Positions 17,056 through 20,481 of a DNA stretch of 20,481 bases are shown here, one piece after another. The DNA lies in assembly GCA_044450785.1 (NCBI GenBank), contig JBIOJM010000168.1, positions 1 through 20,481 on the forward strand, given 5' to 3'. Source of the stretch: JBIOJM01 sp044450785 (GTDB taxonomy: Bacteria; Planctomycetota; Planctomycetia; Isosphaerales; Isosphaeraceae). A program made the translations under genes and the position numbers. The notes under the pieces are model-generated. The model saw only the letters and a list, made by a program, of their open reading frames with translations, had not been told where the DNA came from and did not search any database. Within the stretch, counting starts at the first letter, position 1; each line of letters starts with the position of its first letter.

Positions 17056-17397
17056 TTACTCTTTCTCGATCGTCTCCGCGGTCACCACGAGCTTGTCGTC
17101 CTTCTTGACGCAAGTGCCGGTGACCTTCACCTTGATCGGATCGTCCTTGGTCGCCATACAGAAGCCCATGCTTCCGTGAGACTTCTTGGAAACACCCTCG
17201 TGGGCCAGGTAGTAAGTCGTCTTCTTGTTGTCCTTGGTCACGATGACGACGTTCTGGCAGGTCTTGGTCTCCTTGAGGGCGCACTTGGCGCACATGCCGT
17301 CACCGGAGATGGTGACCTTCTTGCCGTCGTCCGCTTTCAGAAGAGTCAGTCCGGAGAACATCACGCCCGCGGCCGCAAGCACCAACAGCTTCCGCAT
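17056..17397 (-). CDS. Small secreted cysteine-containing protein (DUF6370-like)
   Basis: A 113-residue exported protein. The N-terminus is a clear signal peptide: Arg-Lys, a hydrophobic core to about residue 20, with cleavage likely near L-K-A-D. The mature part is short, lysine-rich and beta-prone. It has a CAKC motif (Cys36, Cys39), Cys47, Cys80 and Cys96, and a YYLAHEG segment. This resembles small planctomycete exported proteins of an OB-fold-like type (C-x-x-C, then YYL, then V-x-G-x-V near the end); the family name is a recollection and not certain. The cysteines suggest a metal site or disulfides. AGGGAG lies about eight bases before the ATG. No metabolic role can be assigned; the hairpin at 16961-16991 may end its transcript. 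Confidence 0.8.
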   Translation of the reverse strand: MRKLLVLAAAGVMFSGLTLLKADDGKKVTISGDGMCAKCALKETKTCQNVVIVTKDNKKTTYYLAHEGVSKKSHGSMGFCMATKDDPIKVKVTGTCVKKDDKLVVTAETIEKE

Positions 17398-17454
17398 CGT
17401 CGGTCTCCCTAATGGGTATCAGAACCAAATCGATCGACACATACCGCACGGTCC

Positions 17455-17471
17455 GGCGCGACAATCGCGCC
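17455..17471. promoter_or_regulatory. Short palindrome upstream of the secreted-protein gene
   Basis: GGCGCGA and TCGCGCC flank a CAA loop, forming a 7-bp inverted repeat about 60 nt upstream of the minus-strand ATG at 17397. It could be an operator or a leader hairpin. No convincing -35/-10 pair was found around it. Confidence 0.25.
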
Positions 17472-17574
17472 TGTCGAACAATAATTGAACCACCTTCGAG
17501 CAGCGATAACAACTACTTTCTTCAGAATCGTCGCGATCGGGCACGCGACGAAACGCGGGGTTCGTGGGACCTCC

Positions 17575-17871
17575 TCATCGGCCGCGACCCGACCAGTATC
17601 CGGGTAGACGCTTGGAATGGGCAACAGCGATCACCCGCGCGTTTTCTCCATCCAATCGATAGACCAAAATGTATGGGTAGCGCTTCAGCACCACCAACCG
17701 ATGCGTGGCGTCGCAGAAGGGGTACATCGTCGGGTGGGATCGGATGGCTTCGATGGCCACGTTGAATGCCGCTTCGAATCGCTCCGCGGCCTGCGCGCTT
17801 CGATCGAGATACCATGCCAAGGCGCCTTCATACTCAGCTTCCGCCTCGGGATGAATCGTGACCTCAACCAC
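17575..17871 (-). CDS. RelE/ParE-superfamily toxin of a type II toxin-antitoxin pair
   Basis: A 98-residue protein with the RelE/ParE arrangement: strand EVTIHPEAEAEY, a helical hairpin (EGALAWYLDRSAQAAERFEAAFNVAIEAI), then strands HRLVVLKRYPYILVYRLDG and ARVIAVAHSKR. The conserved R-x-x-V-x-x-x-P-Y-x-I/V-Y-R segment and the C-terminal A-H-x-x-R are the usual family marks. Family members inhibit translation as mRNA interferases (RelE type) or poison gyrase (ParE type); which applies here cannot be decided. The start is GTG 17871, overlapping the antitoxin stop by 8 nt, the normal antitoxin-first arrangement. It appears intact. Confidence 0.88.
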   Translation of the reverse strand: MVEVTIHPEAEAEYEGALAWYLDRSAQAAERFEAAFNVAIEAIRSHPTMYPFCDATHRLVVLKRYPYILVYRLDGENARVIAVAHSKRLPGYWSGRGR

Positions 17872-18109
17872 TCGAACGTCTTTCCAATCGTTGCCGAACC
17901 CGTTCTCGGACCACAGGCCAAGGAGTCAACTCGACCGCACCGGCCTCGATCTCTGCGGAGCGTCGTTGGATCTCGCTCAACCAGGCAGGATCGAAGGGCA
18001 ATTCAGTCGACTCGTCGTGCGAGGCCAGCAGTGCCTCGGCCAACTCTAGGCGTTCTCCTTCGGGCAAGGCCAGGGCGGCCTGAAGAAGTTGCTCGGTCGC
18101 GGGACTCAT
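17864..18109 (-). CDS. Antitoxin of the addiction-module component family
   Basis: An 81-residue, acidic, mostly helical protein. The segment LLQAALALPEGERLELAEALLASHDE is typical of the putative addiction-module component family, followed by a linker and PFDPAWLSEIQRRSAEIEAG, which probably wraps the toxin. ATG 18109 is preferred because AGGAGG lies eight bases upstream; TTG 18115 is only two bases from it. The stop overlaps the toxin start. The pair is most likely autoregulated, as is usual for such modules, although no clear operator was found. Confidence 0.87.
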   Translation of the reverse strand: MSPATEQLLQAALALPEGERLELAEALLASHDESTELPFDPAWLSEIQRRSAEIEAGAVELTPWPVVRERVRQRLERRSSG

Positions 18110-18318
18110 CGGCAAGCCCTCCTCTCGAACAGGACTCCCACTCCAGGGACAGAGTCACTTTACCATATCGGAAAGCCGGGGTCGAGTCGTCCGGGATCGG
18201 CCAGCGTTGGGTGAGCTTCTGAGGGTCTGGCCCGGCTGAATCCCCAACAGTTGCCGCGGAACGACCTTGGAATGATCCTCCCGGGTCCGGTACGACTCGG
18301 TTCCGACCCGCCTGGGGG
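18110..18318. other. Intergenic region between antitoxin and fae promoter, no gene seen
   Basis: This is the antitoxin-proximal part of the 372-nt gap between divergent genes (18110-18481). It holds the antitoxin ribosome site and presumably its promoter, but I could not find a good -35/-10 pair. Minus-strand frames crossing it (for example 18160-18357) have Arg/Pro/Ser-rich translations without family features and no good ribosome site. I see no RNA gene here. Confidence 0.5.
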
Positions 18319-18347
18319 TTGCCCCGAGACGCTCTGGCGTCTATGAT
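18319..18347 (+). promoter_or_regulatory. Candidate sigma70-type promoter for fae-mtdB
   Basis: TTGCCC (18319-18324) and TATGAT (18342-18347) are separated by exactly 17 bases, matching the -35/-10 consensus at 4/6 and 5/6 positions. The start site would be near 18354, leaving a leader of about 128 nt before the fae ATG. A small inverted repeat AGACGC-TCTG-GCGTCT (18327-18342) lies in the spacer and touches the -10 element, so it could be an operator. Confidence 0.45.
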
Positions 18348-18359
18348 TCGGGTCCAATT

Positions 18360-18397
18360 GGAGCGTTCACCTCGGGAGGACGAGGCCGGGACGCTCC
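18360..18397 (+). ncRNA. Structured leader element upstream of fae (candidate cis-regulatory RNA)
   Basis: Within the predicted fae leader, GGAGCGT (18360-18366) pairs perfectly with ACGCTCC (18391-18397). Inside it CCTCG (18370-18374) pairs with CGAGG (18381-18385) around a GGAGGA hexaloop (18375-18380), leaving an asymmetric internal loop of 3 and 5 nt. Two G-U pairs could extend the base. The exposed GGAGGA resembles a Shine-Dalgarno sequence or a GGA-loop protein-binding site. It does not match any riboswitch class I recognise. Confidence 0.4.
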
Positions 18398-18481
18398 GGC
18401 GGGCGACAGTGAGAGCACGAACGCGCCCGCATCCGTCGAGTCTCGCACCCACGAACGCTTAAACCAACGGAGAATCACGCC

Positions 18482-18988
18482 ATGGCCAGCAATATCGTCA
18501 TGAACATCGGAGAGGCCCTTGCCGGCGAGGGGAATGAGATCGCGCACATCGACCTGCTGATCGGCGACAAGACCGGACCTGTCGGGGTCGCGTTTGCGAA
18601 CGCACTGGCCAACCAGTCGGCCGGCCATAGCAACCTTCTGGCCGTTCTCACGCCCAACCTGATTGCCAAGCCCGCGACCGTCCTGATCACCAAGGTGACG
18701 ATCAAGGGCATGACGCAGGCCCTCCAGATGTTCGGGCCCGCACAGTACGCAGTCGCCAAGGCCGTGGCCGACTGCGTCGCCGATGGCACGATCCCCGCCA
18801 GCCAGGCCGATGACCTCGTGATCGTCTGCGGCGTGTTCATCCATCCGGCCGCCGCGGACAACGCCAAGATCCTCAAGTACAACTACGAGGCGACCAAGCT
18901 CTCCATCCAGCGGGCCATGAAGAACCTTCCGACCGTGAGCGAGATCACTGCGCAGAAAGATACGGTCAAGCACCCGTACGCCGGCTGA
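18482..18988 (+). CDS. fae: Formaldehyde-activating enzyme (Fae)
   Basis: Fae catalyses condensation of formaldehyde with tetrahydromethanopterin to give methylene-H4MPT, the entry step of the H4MPT-linked formaldehyde oxidation and detoxification route in the cytoplasm. The 168-residue product has the normal length of stand-alone Fae and the hallmark opening GEALAGEGNEIAHIDLLIG with the catalytic histidine (His22). It also has typical downstream segments such as GVAFANALA, LLAVLTPNL, TVLITKVTIKG, QMFGPAQYAVAKAVAD and HPYAG at the end. ATG 18482 follows GGAG by nine bases. It is probably expressed from the promoter and structured leader upstream, together with mtdB 25 nt downstream. Identification is very secure. 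Confidence 0.97.
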   Translation: MASNIVMNIGEALAGEGNEIAHIDLLIGDKTGPVGVAFANALANQSAGHSNLLAVLTPNLIAKPATVLITKVTIKGMTQALQMFGPAQYAVAKAVADCVADGTIPASQADDLVIVCGVFIHPAAADNAKILKYNYEATKLSIQRAMKNLPTVSEITAQKDTVKHPYAG

Positions 18989-19013
18989 GCGATCCGATTG
19001 CGGTTGGTGACCG

Positions 19014-19889
19014 ATGGCCAGCATGAAACCGAAAATCCTGATCCAGCTCGACACCGATCAACAGCCCAGCGTTTTCGACGCCGTTGTCGCAATCGATGCC
19101 GGCGCCGACCATCTGTTGCGCCACGGCGGCGTGACGCCGGCCAAGGTGCGCGACCTGGTTCATGGTGCTCTGTTCACGCGCAGTCCTGCCGAGCTCCACG
19201 CCACGGCCATCTTCGTCGGTGGCTCCGACGTGGCGGCCGGCGAAGCGGTGCTCGAAGCAGTCAAGGCAACGTTCTTCGGTCCGTTCAAGGTATCGGTCCT
19301 CTTTGACGCCAACGGGGCCAATACGACGGCGGCGGCGGCCGCCCTGGCGGCCTTGCAGAGCATGGGCGGTTCGCTCCAGGGAGTCTCTGCCGGCGTTTTG
19401 GCCGCGACCGGCCCCGTCGGCCATCGAGCCTCCCGGCTGCTTTGCCGGCTGGGAGCGAAAGTGGCCGTCGGGTCACGCAGCCTTGACCGCGCGCGTGGGC
19501 TCGCGGATACCCTCCGCCATTCCACCGGCGGCGCTGTCACACCATTCGCCGCGATCGGCGACGCCGAATTGACCGAGGCGTTGCAAGGCACGTCGGTCAT
19601 CATCAGCGCGGGGGCAGCGGGCGTCCCGCTGCTCACCGCCTCGGTCTGGCGCAACTTGCCGGCCCTCAAAACCCTGATCGACTTGAACGCCGTACCCCCC
19701 TTGGGCATCGAAGGCGTGGAGGCCGCCGCCAAGGACACCGTACTGGGCACGGTGCACACGTGGGGTGCCCTGGGCGTTGGTGGAACCAAGATGAAGATCC
19801 ACAAGAAAGCGATCCAGGAGCTGTTCACGTCCAACGACAAGATCCTCGACGCCGAGCAGGTTCTCGATCTGGCACGTTCCTTGGGCTAG
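19014..19889 (+). CDS. mtdB: NAD(P)-dependent methylene-tetrahydromethanopterin dehydrogenase (MtdB)
   Basis: It oxidises methylene-H4MPT to methenyl-H4MPT with NAD(P)+, the step directly after Fae. The 291-residue protein shows the MtdA/MtdB fold: an N-terminal pterin-binding part with ILIQLDTDQQPSVFDAVVAIDAGADHLL (8-35) and GGVTPAKV (38-45), then a Rossmann dinucleotide site ATGPVGHRASRLL (131-143) followed by GAKVAVGSRSLDRA (147-160). The GSRS segment after the second strand is compatible with NADP binding, but cofactor preference cannot be fixed by eye. The DLNAVPPLGIEG and GALGVGGTKMKIH segments near the C-terminus are typical. It follows fae by 25 nt and converges with the carbinolamine dehydratase gene, with 2 nt between their stops. 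MtdC is the nearest alternative assignment. Confidence 0.93.
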   Translation: MASMKPKILIQLDTDQQPSVFDAVVAIDAGADHLLRHGGVTPAKVRDLVHGALFTRSPAELHATAIFVGGSDVAAGEAVLEAVKATFFGPFKVSVLFDANGANTTAAAAALAALQSMGGSLQGVSAGVLAATGPVGHRASRLLCRLGAKVAVGSRSLDRARGLADTLRHSTGGAVTPFAAIGDAELTEALQGTSVIISAGAAGVPLLTASVWRNLPALKTLIDLNAVPPLGIEGVEAAAKDTVLGTVHTWGALGVGGTKMKIHKKAIQELFTSNDKILDAEQVLDLARSLG

Positions 19890-19891
19890 CC

Positions 19892-20257
19892 TCACTTCTT
19901 GGCCTGAACGAACTTGTTGGGCGTTCCTTCCAGTGGACCTCCCGGCTCGGGACGCCAGAGGACGACGTCCTCGATCTTCCTTGCCAGGGCGAAGTCCTTG
20001 TCGGTGATTCCTCCTTCGGAGTGAGTCTTGAGCTTGACCCATAACTTGCCCCAGGTGACCGACAGATCGGCGTGATGCCAGGCTGCCTCGCAGAGATAGC
20101 CGATGGCATTGACGAGCATCAGCGTCGTCGGCCAGCCGTCGGTGTTGTATTTGCGACGGAGCCATCCGTCTTCGAGAGTCCAGGCGTCGAGCCGTTCGGA
20201 CTGGATCTTGGCTTGCACTTCCTCGTCGTTGTAAACCTTGAGCTTACCTTCGGGCAT
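19892..20257 (-). CDS. Pterin-4a-carbinolamine dehydratase family protein
   Basis: A 121-residue protein with the PCD/DCoH active-site signature EAAWHHADLSVTWGKLWVKL...H: His61, His62 and His79, followed by SEGGITDKDFALARKIE. The classical enzyme dehydrates 4a-hydroxytetrahydropterin. Homologues are regularly found in H4MPT C1 clusters, where a role in pterin cofactor synthesis or recycling is assumed. The N-terminus (GKLKVYNDEEV) and a short C-terminal extension (PLEGTPNKFVQAKK) are longer than in the minimal family. AGGAGG lies seven bases before the ATG. Its location tail-to-tail with mtdB and the absence of an aromatic-amino-acid hydroxylase nearby support a C1 role over phenylalanine hydroxylation. 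Confidence 0.92.
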   Translation of the reverse strand: MPEGKLKVYNDEEVQAKIQSERLDAWTLEDGWLRRKYNTDGWPTTLMLVNAIGYLCEAAWHHADLSVTWGKLWVKLKTHSEGGITDKDFALARKIEDVVLWRPEPGGPLEGTPNKFVQAKK

Positions 20258-20351
20258 GGTCAGCCTCCTGGGATGAAACCGCGGTCATCGCCCTATTGAG
20301 CGTCAGGTTAATGACTTCACAGGGATCCCCCCCGCGTGCTGGAAGCCAAAC

Positions 20352-20476
20352 ACCGGCGGCTAGCGCCGTGCCGCTCAGATATCATGCGGCCTCCGATTCC
20401 GCCAACCCTCGCACATCGATCTTGCCGGTGACGGCGGCGGAGCGTTCTAGTCAGCGGTACGGCGCTAGCCGCCGGT
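20352..20476. repeat. Long inverted-repeat pair, palindromic or MITE-like element
   Basis: Bases 20352-20375 and 20453-20476 are inverted copies of a 24-nt sequence that differ at one position, where G-U pairing remains possible in RNA. The core, CCGGCGGCTAGCGCC, is itself partly self-complementary. The arms enclose 77 nt with no reading frame of note. It lies upstream of the PCD gene at the window edge. It could be a miniature mobile element, a REP-type repeat or a terminator for a gene beyond the window. Confidence 0.6.
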
Positions 20477-20481
20477 TTGCG

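Noticed and set aside
15975..17108. Plus-strand frame of 377 codons opposite the ATP-grasp gene
   Set aside because: The opposite strand encodes clear ATP-grasp motifs; this frame is Arg/Pro/Ala-rich and unlike any family.
1..20481. CRISPR array, tRNA or rRNA genes, insertion sequences
   Set aside because: No regularly spaced repeats, no tRNA-like cloverleaf with conserved TTC loop, no rRNA sequence and no transposase motif were recognised on either strand by eye.

Overview
The window looks like chromosomal DNA of a planctomycete, most likely of the Isosphaeraceae/Gemmatales type. It is GC-rich throughout. It carries a very large Hanks-type kinase fused to WD40 and TPR-like repeats, which is typical of that phylum. 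It also carries tetrahydromethanopterin (H4MPT)-linked C1 genes (fae, mtdB, a pterin carbinolamine dehydratase and an ATP-grasp protein), a combination known in planctomycetes and methylotrophic proteobacteria. The taxonomic call is inference from gene content; no rRNA or other phylogenetic marker is present.

Left part (1-12030, + strand). After the last two blades of a truncated WD40 protein comes a tight five-gene run: kinase-WD40-TPR (325-5412), MoxR-family AAA+ ATPase (5423-6550), DUF5682 protein (6547-8877), VWA/MIDAS protein (8870-10009) and twin-SWIM protein (9985-12030). Gene borders are 10 nt apart or overlap by 4, 8 and 25 nt, so this is very probably one operon. The last four match in order and approximate size the uncharacterised E. 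coli yehL-yehM-yehP-yehQ cluster. The kinase at the head looks like a planctomycete addition that could give the module a signal input.

Middle (12063-17397, - strand). A HEAT-like/DUF4132 protein (related to E. coli YehI/MolR) converges on the SWIM gene. E. coli also has yehI next to yehLMPQ, so the five components appear to travel together. Upstream of it on the same strand are a YugP-type membrane zinc peptidase, an ATP-grasp ligase-like protein and a small secreted cysteine-containing protein. A perfect 13-bp hairpin sits at the ATP-grasp start.

Right part (17575-20481). A type II toxin-antitoxin pair (- strand) is followed by a 372-nt gap holding a plausible sigma70-type promoter and a structured leader. 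Then come fae and mtdB (+ strand), which perform condensation of formaldehyde with H4MPT and oxidation of methylene-H4MPT. A convergent pterin-4a-carbinolamine dehydratase gene follows. The ATP-grasp protein probably belongs functionally to this pterin/C1 group. The window ends in a 24-nt inverted-repeat pair with 23/24 identity, about 77 nt apart, resembling a small mobile or palindromic element.

No tRNA, rRNA, CRISPR array, insertion-sequence transposase or phage gene was recognised.
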